DNA of 64,000 bases, taken from NCBI GenBank assembly GCA_949152475.1, contig OX424570.1, positions 23,184,694 to 23,248,693 of the forward strand, read 5' to 3'. Origin of the DNA: Terebella lapidaria. Lineage: Eukaryota; Annelida; Polychaeta; Terebellida; Terebellidae. Shown here one piece after another: positions 35,681 to 48,419 of the stretch; position 1 is the first letter of the stretch, and every line of letters begins with the position of its first letter. The position numbers and the translations under genes are program-made. The notes under the pieces are model-generated. The model had not been told where the DNA came from. It saw only the letters and a program-made list of their open reading frames with translations, and did no database searches.

Positions 35681-38530
35681 CCAAACTTTGATCCATTTAT
35701 TGCCTCTACGAATCGCGTATAAGGAAGTTAGCGCATGATCAATCACCGATTTCGATTTCCGAATTTATTATGTGCCAAGTCACATCACCAGTTAGTTTTT
35801 GGCTTTGGAACTGTATTTCAATAATTTCATCTCGAATGAATGAATGGTCTTAATGCCACTTTGTCTCACAGTATATGATAAATCGGGCCCAGAATCCACG
35901 TGGGACAATGAGATGGCGAATGATATGAACCACACCCACAAAGCAGCTTCCCAAACCGAGATTCGAACCCGGGAACTTTTCAGATCGAAACGAGCATAAT
36001 GCATAGGTCGTCTTTTAGTGAGTTCATGGAAAACATTAAGGGTTTCTGTAGGCAATGTTTGTTTGCTACATATACATGCAAAGATACACCATTCAGTAAA
36101 TACTATACATCAGAATGAACATCCGTTCTCTATATCGAATATCGAACACCCCCGCACTCATTCTGTGATACATGCAGCGGAAATAAAGCAGGTAGTTTTG
36201 AACAATACAAAAGTTTTATAAGTGTATAAATTCTATTCATTCAACAAAATACATCGATCCCAACTGTTTACTGATCCGAGACAACCTCTTGAGACATGGA
36301 CTTCGGTAAGGGAAGACACTATCATGATTGCACTGTCTGCACGGACCCGAATGAGGTAAGCAAACGAAATGTGAGGAAATATTTTTGAGGTTGGTATTTT
36401 AAACTGAGGATGAGAATCCGAATGAAACACTCTTAATTCACCATCTTCTTTTTCAACAATGTTTCAACATTAACAATGTTAATGACTGATCCACTATTAG
36501 AGAAATTAGATGGCTATTTGTTTGTTGCACATATTGTCCTAGGTATGGAAAGGTGTTTAAACAAACATACTAGTACGAAAATAGGTGTGTGTTGAATAAT
36601 TCACGTGCGAAAACCCTGTCCTTTCCAACCGGCGCTCTCGTCCCGAGGAAACTGTGTCATTATCATCAATAATATATGTTATGGCAATCGAAAAGTACTG
36701 CTCATGTCAACAGTGTCTACATGTATCTCTCTACGAAATTTGATACCAACTAAATGAAACTACCAGGATTATGTCCTGACCATTCTCTTCAACACTGTTC
36801 CACAATAATAACACTTTACTAATACAGGTTTTACTCACGTGACTTATTCAATAATTAAAACCTTCATTGCAGCTGCGTTTTTATTTTGTATCAACCCAGG
36901 CGTCATGAAAGGTACTGAAAACCATGTGTTGCCACTTGGTCGTGGATACGGACTACGGTATGGGGTCTAAAAGGTATTAAAGTGTCTGGAGTCATGATTC
37001 ACTGCAACGTTATAGTCGGGGACTATAATTGTATTGTATTTATATGAAAGCTTTATCTCTACGTTCCACCAATTCGAAACCACTCCAATACCACGAAGTT
37101 AGGGAACATCTTCAAGGCATTCATCAATGATACCTCGAAACATTGCTAGAGCAATGAAGAGACCAGGACGTCAATCACCGTGTCGGGATAACCCTTGAAG
37201 CCTATTGAAAGTATTCACCATATTTTGTGTTTGGTAGACTCGAATGAATTGTAAAACCTTATATGAATTAACGGACATGTTTTTTTTCTACATATAGCTC
37301 ATTTCTGTCGGAACCAATAATTATAACCATGATATTTGATCAGGAGCCATGCTTAGTCCTATATGCCTTGTCATTACGTCTGAGTATGTCGCCCCGACCA
37401 ATAATAATGAGTTAAATGACATTTCTGGATAGATGAAATATCGATCAAAATTTACAGGCAACAATTTATTTTCATTAGCAGAATCTTCTGTAATTCTTCC
37501 AATGTAACAGTTATGTATGATGAGATATCATTAGACACTCCAAAATTATAGACACTAGTTAAACACATTTACTCTTGGTGGGAATCTTATGTGTTCTATT
37601 CTGCTCAAAACATTATAATTCCCAGTCGTATTTTGGAAATATGACTGCAACCGTTAAATCTGGAATCCGTCTATATCATGAATTGTAACTATGGACTCGC
37701 TGCTGAAATTTCTACCATGGCGTATCATATTTCTTTATACCCACATTCAGCACTAAAGATGTGATGGTTCAAGTTAATCTAACACAATGTTTGGAAAATT
37801 GAAACCAAACACTTTGATATTTAGTCTTATCAATATTTTTATACGAAAAGTTGAAATCATATTGGTCTATGTGTTCTGTCTCATTAGCAACCAAGAAAGA
37901 GAATACGATAAACAAGTGCCATATGTGTTGTATTATTTACATCCGTAAGACCTAACCTTTCCAAGTTAACACCCTGGGTTTGGAAAGAGTCGTCAATGCT
38001 AAGCTATGTGTTTGAAATCACAGAGTACTGTGCTGGCTACTCTTTACTAAAACAATATACCATTTCGATATTGTCTTGTATCTGCTTCATAAAAGTAATG
38101 TCGTTGAATGTCCTCGAATTATCAGGATTTGTGCTCACGATGATGCGTCATTTTCTTGTAAATTATATTGGATATTATTCCAGCATATTTCCAATAGTGT
38201 ATATTTACGTAGTATGAACTCATACATTTTCTCAATAGAAACGAAATTCATGGACCCGTTAGGTGACACTAATTATGCTCCCATTTCAGTATCAACAGGA
38301 TATTAAACAAATTATTGAGCAATGGAAAGTTCTATACCCCAAAATTTGTTACTGTATTCAGATCATGTTTAAGACCGACGAATATGATTGCAACCTTTCC
38401 ATCTCAACAAAACTCCATAGATTATCTAAGTACATCTTTTGAATTTTAAAATGGATCCTCTGTTCAATTTCCATAGCCAAGTCTGGTATTCGTTACGGAT
38501 TGTTCAGAGCCAATATCAATATACACTGTA
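35680..38530. repeat. segmental duplication block A
   Basis: Matches block B (about 41935-46150) in order: CGTGTATAAGGAAGTT-like start, the tRNA-like relic, GTGTGTTGAATAATT, GTGTCATTATCATCAATAAT, TCTACATGTATCTCTCTAC and TTTCTACCATGGCGTATCAT. Divergence is high (perhaps a quarter of sites) with many length changes. No gene seen. Within the block, 36560-36700 and 37900-38000 also resemble each other. Confidence 0.7.
35930..36030 (-). repeat. decayed tRNA-derived SINE in block A
   Basis: On the - strand the B-box-like GGGTTCGAATCTC is preceded by a tRNA-like 3' half. The A box is degraded, so this is not a tRNA gene. The matching relic lies at 42130-42215 in block B. Confidence 0.5.
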
Positions 38531-39399
38531 GCATATTATTTAGCCTGGCATACTATAACATGCCGATCAACAATCAAAACACGGTACAATAACAACCCAA
38601 AATATAATATTGCCTAATCTTTGGTGACAGTTTATTAATCAAACTATTCTACATTCGAGATGTTGAAACTAGTTGTCGTAGACATGTCACTTAGCTACCC
38701 ACAGGAATGTCAGCTCTGTCTCAAGGTTACACAAGGAGAACACTCAATGTCTCAGAGGCAGCTGAGTGCTGACCTTGGACTGATTACATCAAAGACTGCC
38801 ACTTCTGCTAAGTGGTCGTTCTTCTTGTAACCCTGGTAAACTGGCAATATTAGTAACGTCCTATGGGACATGTGTGCTTTCTTTGATGTAGACTTTATGG
38901 CATTGATTGGATTACCCCGGAAAAGATTTGTGAAAAGATGGTTTTACATGAACATTATGATCATGGAAACCTGCTGGAAATCTCATATAAAAGTGGCTAA
39001 AAACGAAACGGATTCTTGAAGTAACTAAATTGGGAGAAACCTCACACAATGAACTACGAGATCATTCATCTTCAAACCAGGCACCTAAGTTGTCGTTGTC
39101 GTGTTTTCACATTCCATCCTCATTCGGGTATATGTATGTGATTATGTCAGAGATATCTGGATCTTGTCTCATTCCGTGAGATGTAACATATTTTCCGACC
39201 TGTCCTGGGTGAAATGAAGATATTTCAACAGCGTCAAAAGAACTTTAACGTCACAAGTGACATAGGCCTATGGGTTTTGGACATTGCTGTTCAAGTATAT
39301 TATCTGCATGCATATGCAATCATGTATCTGAATATCGATATTACATAACATCTCTTCAACTCAAACAGAATTAATGCACCTCGGGTTCAAATCAATGAC
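38531..39399. other. no gene seen; diverged background unit
   Basis: Pairs with 34060-34270 and 35340-35560 as noted there. No supported gene. Confidence 0.45.
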
Positions 39400-41930
39400 A
39401 AGAATCCAATTATCAATGTAATGAATTTATTTACATCATTTAAACGTAGGAAACGAAGCCATGGACAACGACATTATAATCGACCATCTATTCATAATAT
39501 TTCCTTTGATGGTCTACTCGAAACATTGAAACAAACACTAGGCCTACACTATGTTCGCACTAAAATATTTGCAATACCTCATGTTAAACTTAAAGAACTA
39601 GAAGACCAATGCCCTACCCACTATATCAGAAATACCAATACCTATGAATTTCGTCTGTATTCCATTATCATGGATATTGTTTATCATCGGCTACATGTTT
39701 AAAGCCAACACAGACTTCCGAATATGTACCACCCAAACGGTCTTTTCTGAAGATAAAATTTGCCAATAAAGGTATTGATGCAATTATCATCAGTAATATA
39801 TTACATCATAAGTCTGTTCAGTCCCAGGTACCATCATACTTCACTGACACGGCCGATCCATCTATATCCTACTCATATACCAAATTTGTTGCTTCCAAGA
39901 TATTCAACTACAAACAAACAATGAATGATTTGGATATTGATGATCTCTTACATAACCCAGCCTCTTGCACTTGCATTAACTCTCCGTTCATACACGATCC
40001 CGTTGGGCATGTTATTTCAGGCGACCTCAATATAGTGGAGAATGAATCATTGAAAGACATTTTGTCCAAAGGTCCAGAATATAGAGAGCCCACGTCGTTT
40101 TCATGGAGATACAATTTTAAGTTAATCATGGATGCAGTTGAGGAGCATGCCAGGAAATATGGACAAAGCGAGAAAAGGCAGAAACTGATTCTCTGTCAGA
40201 ATGGGTCAAACAGATTAAGTCATTGGTAAACAAACGCATTAATGTTTTGTCAAAGTCAGTTAGTACTAAATATAGCTCTGTCTTCAATGATCCCATGGTT
40301 ACTAATAGTTTGTTGAAACTTCAAGAAAGGTTCGTCATTGTCCCTGCAGATAAAGCTTCTAATAATGTTGATTTTGTTTGTAAAGCATACTATATACAGT
40401 GCCTGTTTGACGAACTTGGTATTGCCAACAATACTAATTCCAATATAGTACATACCAAGCCATTACCGTGCCCAAACAGGATATCTTATAAATTTAAGTA
40501 TCAATCTATTACCACCAATACAATATCAAATCATTATCATCCAATACATTATCAAATCACACGTCTGTATTGCATTCGTTTGGAATTACTACCTCATGAA
40601 AACATCCTAATCTACCAAACTTATATTGGATCCCAAAGTTGCACAAAAGTCCACACAAACAAAGATATATTTCAGGTTCAGCATCATGTTCTACCAAAGC
40701 CCTGTCTAAAATATTAACTGTTATATTGTCTAAAATAAAACAGGGTCTCCAAAAGTACTCTGAAACCATCTATTCTAGAAGTGGTATAAACCAAATGTGG
40801 ATATTAAAAAATTCCAAATCTTTATTGGAATATCTACATGCTCACACACTTTCAAAAGAAACGTCTATCAAAACATTTGATTTCTCCACTTTGTACACAA
40901 CTATACCTCATTCTGAACTGAAGTCTCAGCTTAAAAAAGTAATCAAAAATTCATTTTTCTCTGAAAAGGGACAACGTCGTTACCACTATATTATAATTAA
41001 ATATAATACCGCTTATTTTGTTAAAGGCGACTCTGATGTCCCATACAAATATACTGAAATAGATGTGGTAAATATGGTTAATTTTCTGATTGATAATATT
41101 TTTGTGGAATTCGGTGGTCGAATATTTCAACAAACTCTTGGTATTCCCATGGGTACAAACTGTGCACCATTATTGGCAGACCTGTATTTATACTCATATG
41201 AATCAGATTTTATCCAACATTTACAACGAGGAGGTTCTAAGAAACTAACATGTAATTTTAATTTCACTTTCCGATACATAGATGATGTATTGTCACTAAA
41301 TATTCCCAAGTTTGGTGACAGACTCCGCTAATTTTTCCAACTATCTAGACCTGAGGTTGGAGATTGATAATGATTCTAACCTGTCAACTCGATTATATGA
41401 CAAACGTGATGATTTTAATTTTTCCATAGTCAATTTCCCTTTTCTGAGCAGCAACATTCCTATGTCACCGGCATATGGTGTGTTTGTTTCTCAACTTATA
41501 TGCTATTCCAGAGCTAGTTGCAAATATGAGGACTTTGTCTATCGAAGTGCCCAGCTAGTCTCTAAACTGCAGCGACAAGGATATGTTATACCAAGACTTA
41601 TAGCTGCGTTTAAGAAATTCTATGGACGTCATCATGATTTGGTTGATAAATACACCAAATCAATGTCTGCCATGCAACTAGATCTATTTTCATGTTAATT
41701 TTGGGGAATTCATGACGGGTGCCACTAGTGGGGCAGGAAATGCTCAATCTTTCCGGAACACCTGATTTCACCTCCTCATGGCCATTTTTGGGGGTTCCTG
41801 AGTTTTCCTGTCATTTTTGTTTTCTCTCACTGCCTGATATGACGTTCTGTCACCGGACTATGAGATTGGATAACGGACCCTGTTTTGTTTGCTCGGAATA
41901 CTTAATACTGGGTATTGATTCCACGCCTAT
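39400..41930 (+). mobile_element. Penelope-like retroelement, copy 4 (longest)
   Basis: The only copy that keeps the N-terminal part: RRKRSHGQRH near the start, then NSPFIHDPVGHVISGDLNIV and KGPEYREP (about 39980-40090), VPADKASNN (finger motif), PKSPHKQ-like, FDFSTLYTTIPH, GIPMGTNCAPLLADLYLYSY, YIDDVLSL, SPAYGVFVSQLICYSRASCK and the closing LDLFSC at 41698. The 3' UTR ends at 41930 like copies 1-3. The coding region is broken at several places, so the copy is inactive. No endonuclease domain is visible on the C-terminal side; an N-terminal one would lie before 39421, where I see none. A copy of the short dispersed repeat (40497) sits inside the finger region. Confidence 0.87.
40497..40526 (+). 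repeat. short dispersed repeat, copy 3 (inside PLE copy 4)
   Basis: TAAGTATCAATCTATTACCA followed by CCAATACA interrupts sequence that is continuous in PLE copy 5 (about 62898-62915), together with about 35 bases of extra local repeats. Confidence 0.65.
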
Positions 41931-42129
41931 CCAAACTAGTACCCATTCTATTGCCTCAATAAAGCGTGTATAAGGAAGTTTACTCATGAACAATCAACGA
42001 TTTCCAATCAACAATCACCTGTTGGTGTCAATCAAGTTATACTGTAATAAATTCAGCCCGAAAACACTGAATTATTGGGGTTTCATGCCACGCTTGTTTG
42101 GACAGTGAGATAAAGGATGATATGAAACA

Positions 42130-42215
42130 CACCCACAGGTTTGCAGGCCTGACATTCGATTCCGGACCTTTTCCAGCCCAAAACGAGCATGACACTAAGC
42201 ACGGTGGTGGTTTTC
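42130..42215 (-). repeat. decayed tRNA-derived SINE in block B
   Basis: On the - strand, GTGCTTAGTGTCATGCTCG (A-box-like) and GGAATCGAATGTC (B-box-like) align with 35930-36030 of block A. It is therefore older than the duplication. Confidence 0.5.
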
Positions 42216-42908
42216 CTAGATGCTTATGAGAATATACGTTGGACCAGTTCCCAAGTACAAAGTATTCAGGGAGAACAAAGCCAAGTCTGTTTTCCAATCT
42301 AAAACATCCAAGGTTTTTGTGACCAATTAGTGAATCCTACATTTGCATGCAAAGATACACGGTTTTAGTGGAAACTAAAATTATGTTTGACGATGAGCAG
42401 CCATTACCTGTTTGAGCACCGAACATTGTCAAACGTCACACTCATTATGTGATATTGGGAATGAAAATAAGTCGAAAAAACATGATGTTTCATCATTTGT
42501 TGCACCATAGAATTTAATATTTTCGGCATAGAAGTCTAGGGAAATATTGACGTGGGTGTACTGTGCCATAAGCAAACAGAGTATTCCGAAAATAGTTGTG
42601 TGTGTTGAATAATTTAAATGAGATACGCCTGTGCCTTTCAAGCTGGCACTTTTGTCGAGAGGAAATTGTGTCATTATCATCAATAATGTATGAGCTGACA
42701 ATAACAAAGAACTGCTCGTGCCAACAATGTCTACATGTATCTCTCTACAAAACTTAATCCCAAATCACCAGAATTATGCCAGGCCCATTCTGTTCAACAC
42801 CTTTCTACAATATTGGCCTTTAACAGGAATTAACACCCGGCTGCAGTGAAAGAGTATTATTGTATCCCCCGAACAAAGTTCGGCGGATACTATGGATTTA
42901 CGATCGTC

Positions 42909-42942
<34 letters not shown>

Positions 42943-43401
42943 GTCCGCGTCCGCAGACACTTTCTTGTGAACGCGCTACAGCTTACAAATCTGAACCGAT
43001 TTTGATAATATTTTATATGGACATGACTTATGGTGAGATCTCAACACCTATCGATTTTGGTTGCTATAGCGACCAAAATAGCCGATTGGCGTAACATTTT
43101 GTGCTCAAATTAGCCTGTTTAACACACATGAGTTGTGAACGCTCTACAGGTGGGAGTTTTCAACGAATGATGATGAAATCGCACAGGCTCAATGAGAAAG
43201 ACCATCACACGAAACTTATTGTTTTTCAGAATGATCGAAGAAATATTAAGAAGTTTGAGAGGTTAACTTATTACAACAATTAAAATGCCTACTTTGACAT
43301 GTGTGATCACTCCAATAACCTGTACTATGAAAGCAAATTGCACTGGATTCTTGTTCAGAATACAGAACTGATGTTTTTGGTGAAAACAGAACAATATTAC
43401 T

Positions 43402-43685
43402 GAATAAGTTAACATTGGTTTTACTAGTTAAGTCTATTATTGACCACAATAAAAATAGTTAAGATGAGAAACATTTATTATTGAGCTCTACAAGGTAAAG
43501 GTTTTGTCCAGTAGAGATTTCACAGGTGTAACCGAATAAGTTAACATTATTTTGACTAGTTAAGTCTATTATTGACCACAATAAAAATAGTTAAGACAAG
43601 AAACATTTATTATTGGGCTCAACAATTTAAAAGTTTTGTCCAGTAGAGATTTCATGGGTGTAACCGGATAAGTTAACATTATTTT
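43402..43685. repeat. 132-bp tandem repeat, about 2.1 copies
   Basis: GAATAAGTTAACATT starts at 43402, 43534 and (as GGATAAG) 43666. The units share AAGTCTATTATTGACCACAA and GTCCAGTAGAGATTTCA. Confidence 0.9.
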
Positions 43686-43699
43686 TACCATTAAATTCA

Positions 43700-44170
43700 A
43701 TTTTTACTTTGAATTTCAACTTGAAACCAAGTTTGGCACATATTATGAATTAAAATATAATTTATGGTGAAAAAATCGATCTGGCTCCAATTTCGTCATC
43801 GTGAAATGCAGTTTTGGTAAACTTTTACTTGAATTTCAGCTTGAAACCAAGTTTGGCACATAATTATTATGAATTAAAATTTAAATTATGGTGAAAAGTT
43901 TGATCTGGCTCCTATTTCGTCATCTTGAAATGTAGTTCTGGTCAACTTTTACTTTGAATTTCAACTTGGAACCAAGTTTGGCATATAGTATGAGTTGAAA
44001 TATAACTTATGGTGAAAAGTTCGATCTGGCTCCAATTTAGTCATCTTGAAATGCAGTTTTTGTCAACTTTTGCTTGAATTTCAACTTGGAACCAAGTTTG
44101 TCAAATATTCTGAGTTGAAGTATAACTTTAGGTGAAAACTTTTATCTGGCTGTAATTTTGTTATTTTATC
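43700..44170. repeat. 120-125-bp tandem repeat, 4 copies
   Basis: GAATTTCA(A/G)CTTG(A/G)AACC starts at 43711, 43831, 43956 and 44076. Each unit contains CCAAGTTTG and GATCTGGCTCC or a variant. Confidence 0.9.
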
Positions 44171-46150
44171 GAACATGTCGAAATGGAAATTCGTATGCAG
44201 TGATTTTAGTGGTGATCTTGAATTCGACCTTCAATAAGCTTGAAAGGTTTCACACTCACAATGTACATCAGTGATATATTTGGGGCAACAGGGATGATAG
44301 GGCTACGGGGGATACACCCAAGCGGTCGTAGGCGACCGGAAGCGTCTAGTTCTTCAACTGTCATAAGCTCCATATGGCGTTCCCATTTTAGTGCACAATA
44401 CACTCGTAAGCGTTATATGGTGCTCGGAATCATCTATACTCTTCTTCTACGAAAATGTTGTAAATGTTCCTGAGCAATCAGATATTCCTGATTACAGTCC
44501 CTAGCTATCAGTTGAGTTACATTGATGTGAGATATTCCTTGGACTATTCCTTATTATGTAAGATCATTCATGAAACTAAATAGGGGTATACAGATTTAGG
44601 ATCCTGAAATTAACTATGGTAGTTGAAGAGTTAACAACCTAACAAGTTTGCCTCAGAAAGTGTATTGAAAGTCTCAGCAGATCATAGCTTGACTACGGTA
44701 CATGTGGTCTAAAGTTATTGAATTATTTGAAGTCATGATCCACTACGAAGGTGCAGTCAGAGATATCATCCAATAGAAACTTCTGTTATCCTTACAACGT
44801 ACCAGTTATGTATGTTGAAATATCACCCCGCTCTCCAAAATCATAAACACCAGTTGAACACATTTTCCCGTGATGGGGCAGCACAAGTGCTCTGTTTGTC
44901 GAATGCACAAAAAATTCCAGTCGTATTCAGACCACATTCGGAAGCTAGAAAATTGTTTGCAGCCTTCACATCTTAACTATGCTCTATAGATTATCTGATT
45001 TTATATTATGATTGGTAAGTATGGACTTCCTGCTTAAATTTCTACCATGGCGTATCATATTCCCTTAAGTCCACATAATTACAACACAAAAGTTGTTATG
45101 GATGGAGCACACTCAATGATATTAAAGCTTAATAATACCTTTACTTTGAAAAGCTGAATTCGCATTGGTATATGTGTTTTGTCTCATTAGCAAACAGGAA
45201 AGAGAAGGTGATAAACATGTGTGCTGAATAATTTACATCAGTAGAATCTGACCTTTCCCAGTTAGCACCTGGGTCTCAAGAGATTGTGTTATTGCCAACA
45301 ATGATATATGAATTCTAAATCCAAGATTCCTGCTCGCGTCAACACTGATTACTCTCCTCTACTAAAACAGTACATACACCGGACATATATGGCCACCCCT
45401 GCATTATGAGCCAAACCGCAATATTGGATGTCGGTCAAAAAATGACCTAAATTACTTATCAGTTCAGATAGATTAAACAATACACGACATCATTCGCGGG
45501 GAGAAAAACGTAATATCATTGAACACCTTCTTCATTGTTTTGTAGTTGTCCATATGTCCTGTATGTGTATAAACTTCCGATATTGTCTTGTCAGTAATCT
45601 GCCGCACTGATGTGAAGTCAAGATTATTGAATATTCCTGGTCATTTAGTGATCAGGATTTGTGTTCATGATATTTGCCTTTCTTCAATATTGAAATAATG
45701 TTTCAAAATAGAAACTAGGCATCCGACCCAAAGTATGCATATTCACAGTCGCACTGTTTCAGATATGAGCGCTGCGAGTGACACTGATTGAGCTCAAAAA
45801 TTAAGTAGTGACAGGACATTAAACCGATTACACTGTGAAACTGGTGTATGCAATGTTACGTCCTGTACCCTAAAACTTGCGACTGTATCCAAACCACGTC
45901 TCAGAGCAACAGAGTGATTGCAATTTTTCCATCTCAACAAAACTCTGTAAATTATTTACGTTTACTAGTCATGAATTCCAATTTGCATGGCCAATCGTGG
46001 CAATCGTTAGGGGATTAGTCAGTAACCTATTACAGTCGATTTGTAGGATTATTTATTATGTAACAATGGACCAATGTGACGGACATGTATATTTAAATTA
46101 TGTATGCAGTGCTACATCAGTGATTATTACCAGCACACCAAATTTGGTGT

Positions 46151-46572
46151 GAAAACATCTGAGCTTCCATGCCATGACTAAAATATTCTCATCACGATCT
46201 TAGACGAGACCAAAAAAAAAACCCAGTGAACTGTCCAAACATTGCGAATCACTGTGGCACGTGACGGGCATATGCTGAGTAATATTGGGATTGGTGATAT
46301 TAGAATAAGGTGGATATTTTTCTGAAGATTTTATTGAAGATTTTATTGCGAGTACCTACAAACTATGAATTGTTTGGCTGTTAAGTCTCCATTCCCTTAA
46401 AAAAATAACTATATTTGCCATATTAGTTCATAATGTAGCCATAAAATATTTGATCACAAGCAACCTGCTGATCGAGTTATGCCTACCTAAATAGGAAATT
46501 TAAGTAAAATAAGTATTTTCCCAGAAGACGAAGTGGATCGTCAAGAATGACGATACTCAGTAATTGCGAGGA
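46151..46572. other. no gene seen
   Basis: AT-rich, no supported gene or repeat. Confidence 0.4.
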
Positions 46573-47370
46573 CTAATGGGGTGCGTACACAGCTCATTCG
46601 ACAGGTGGCAGCATTGTAAACTCAAGTTCAACACAAAACCTCATATGATTTTCGGCGATAATTTCTTTTAGGATGGTTGGATCAATTTGAAATTTTATAT
46701 GCTTCCATTTGGCACAAAACCATATTTTTTCACCAAATTTCAGACTTATATCTTGAAAACTTAAAAAGTTGGCAATCTACCCCAATGTTAAATGTTGGGC
46801 ACTAATCGGATCACAGGAATTTAAGGAAATTTGGGGATTTCATGATCATTATTCCGCAAAGAAATGTAATATGAGCAAAGGTTTTTGAGTTTGGAGAATC
46901 ATATAGGTGTATTCTAATGAATAATCATTCTTACAAAGTACTGTGCAGTGTGAACATCGAACAACATGCCAAATTCTGTTCAAACTTGCAAATTTCACGT
47001 TTGATGTGAAATTTAACATTGGAGTAGATTGCCAACTTTTTCAATTTTCAAGATAGGAGTCTGAAATTTGGTGAAAAAATACGGTTTTATGCCAAATAGA
47101 AACGAATAAAATTTCAAATTGATCCGACCATCCTAAACGAAGTTATCGCCAAAAAGTCATATGAGGTTTTGTGTTGAACTCGAGTTTAGTAGAGATCATT
47201 CTGGCGCTAAATCACTAAGAAATATCGTCGGTCGTGTACCATGCACGTGATATTTGACTCGAAAATTCCGTATGTTTGGAGTAATACCATGGTATCGTCA
47301 TAATAAATAACGTTATGACGTCATATTACCACTAAAAGATTGCTATCATCTGGCGATTATGGGTTTGTAA
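46573..47370 (+). mobile_element. M-family MITE, left part, split by two insertions
   Basis: AATGGGGTGCG at 46573 corresponds to the end of the 240-bp MITE at 62216-62455. The copy is cut at about 46618-47190 by a hairpin element, resumes with CTGGCGCTAAATCACTA to CTGGCGATTATGGG, is cut again by the Harbinger element at 47371, and seems to end with CCCATT at about 59190-59195. The bases flanking the whole are CT on both sides. Confidence 0.6.
46618..47190. mobile_element. hairpin MITE with about 180-bp inverted arms
   Basis: 46618-46797 (AACTCAAGTTCAACACAAAA onward) is the approximate complement of 47010-47190, with a loop of about 210 bases. No coding capacity. The undisturbed sequence at 62390-62420 supports this being an insertion into the M-family MITE. 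Confidence 0.8.
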
Positions 47371-47460
47371 AGGCCGGCGCACACTAGGCGATTCGATCGC
47401 TGGCGATTGAATCGCCACGAACGTCACGCGCACACTAAGCGATATAATCGCCGATCCAGC
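47371..47460 (+). repeat. Harbinger left terminal inverted repeat and subterminal motifs
   Basis: The terminal repeat runs to about 47410, followed by a second CGCACACTAAGCGAT (about 47429-47443) and GCGAT-NNNN-ATCGCC-like palindromes. These are probably binding sites for the transposase or MADF protein. Confidence 0.85.
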
Positions 47461-48142
47461 AGACGATTACGTTGAACTGCAGAGTCATTTTGCAAGATGA
47501 AATTAAAACAGAAAGTTGCCATTCTTTCCAGTCAGTGAAACATTTTTGTTTTGAATGTGTTTCTGACTGAAATAAGATTTGAAGGGGATTTAAATATTGA
47601 ATTATTATGTTGAAAGCAAACTAGGCTGGATATATTGTCAATTACGTCTAAGAATCATTATTGCATCAGACCCCGGAGGCGAATGACCTAACAGTAATTC
47701 CCAATCTCTTCATTTATAATTGAAGTGATTCCAAGGCAGTTTATTAGAAATATTAATTATATATGTGAGAGATTCTGTATATAATATATCCATTCATGCA
47801 CCCAGCGCTCGCAGCACTTTTGGTCGTCAGGCGGCGACGAAGAAGGAGGAGACAACGTCAGATAAAGAGGCGGAGGCTGTGGGTGAAGGAATGGATCAGG
47901 AACCACCGTGAGGAGGGTGCCCACGCTCAATTACTTGTTTCCTCGAAGAAAACAGATCCGTTGTCCTACACCAATTACATCCGTGTTGATGAAGCCGAAT
48001 TCAATACCATCCTGGATCGTATAAGACCAGCTATAACCAGGCAAAACACAAGAATGAGGGAGAGCATATCAGCAAGTGAACGGCTTGCGATAACTCTACG
48101 CTATCTTGCCACTGGTGAGATGTCGTATGATCATTTCGCTGG

Positions 48143-48162
48143 GGGGTGGGGGGGGGGGGGAG
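48143..48162 (+). repeat. G-run
   Basis: About 18 G in 20 bases, in transposase intron 1. Confidence 0.9.
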
Positions 48163-48419
48163 AATATTGCCGTTCTATATGTATGCAAATATATTAGTAT
48201 AATTTTCATGGTTTTGATTTATGTGTTGCATGTCTTATGCACCTCCCTATAATTCATTATACCTGAAACATATCTGGACGATTTTTCCCAATTTATTTTA
48301 TAACTTCTTAGGTAAAAAAAAAACATTATGGTTCTGATTAGGCGAGCGCGTCCCTTTGAACCCTGCGTATCACAAAACGAAAGGAAAAAATTAGCCCAAG
48401 GACTAAGATAGGTTACCGG

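Larger units (their letters stand above)
42862..44315. mobile_element. possible non-autonomous element with GTATCCCCCG ends, (CCG)n and two tandem arrays
   Basis: Starts GTATCCCCCG (42862) and ends with the complement CGGGGGATAC (44306-44315). Inside are GAACAAAGTTCGGCGGATAC, a (GCC)n run (42909-42942), and two adjacent tandem arrays at 43402-43685 and 43700-44170. It is absent from the matching position of block A. I found no target duplication, so the right end is uncertain. Confidence 0.45.
41935..46150. repeat. segmental duplication block B
   Basis: Partner of block A (35680-38530). It is longer because of the insertion at 42862-44315. Stretches 42560-42800, 44960-45100 and 45180-45330 are the clearest matches. 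No gene seen. Confidence 0.7.

Noticed and set aside
35950-36000. tRNA gene on -
   Set aside because: Only a B-box-like part is good; no cloverleaf or A box, and a matching relic exists in block B, so it is a SINE fossil.
39421-40717. Separate host genes in the open frames before the PLE reverse transcriptase
   Set aside because: Their peptides (HDPVGHVISGDLNIV, VPADKASNN) belong to the N-terminal part of the same PLE protein family.
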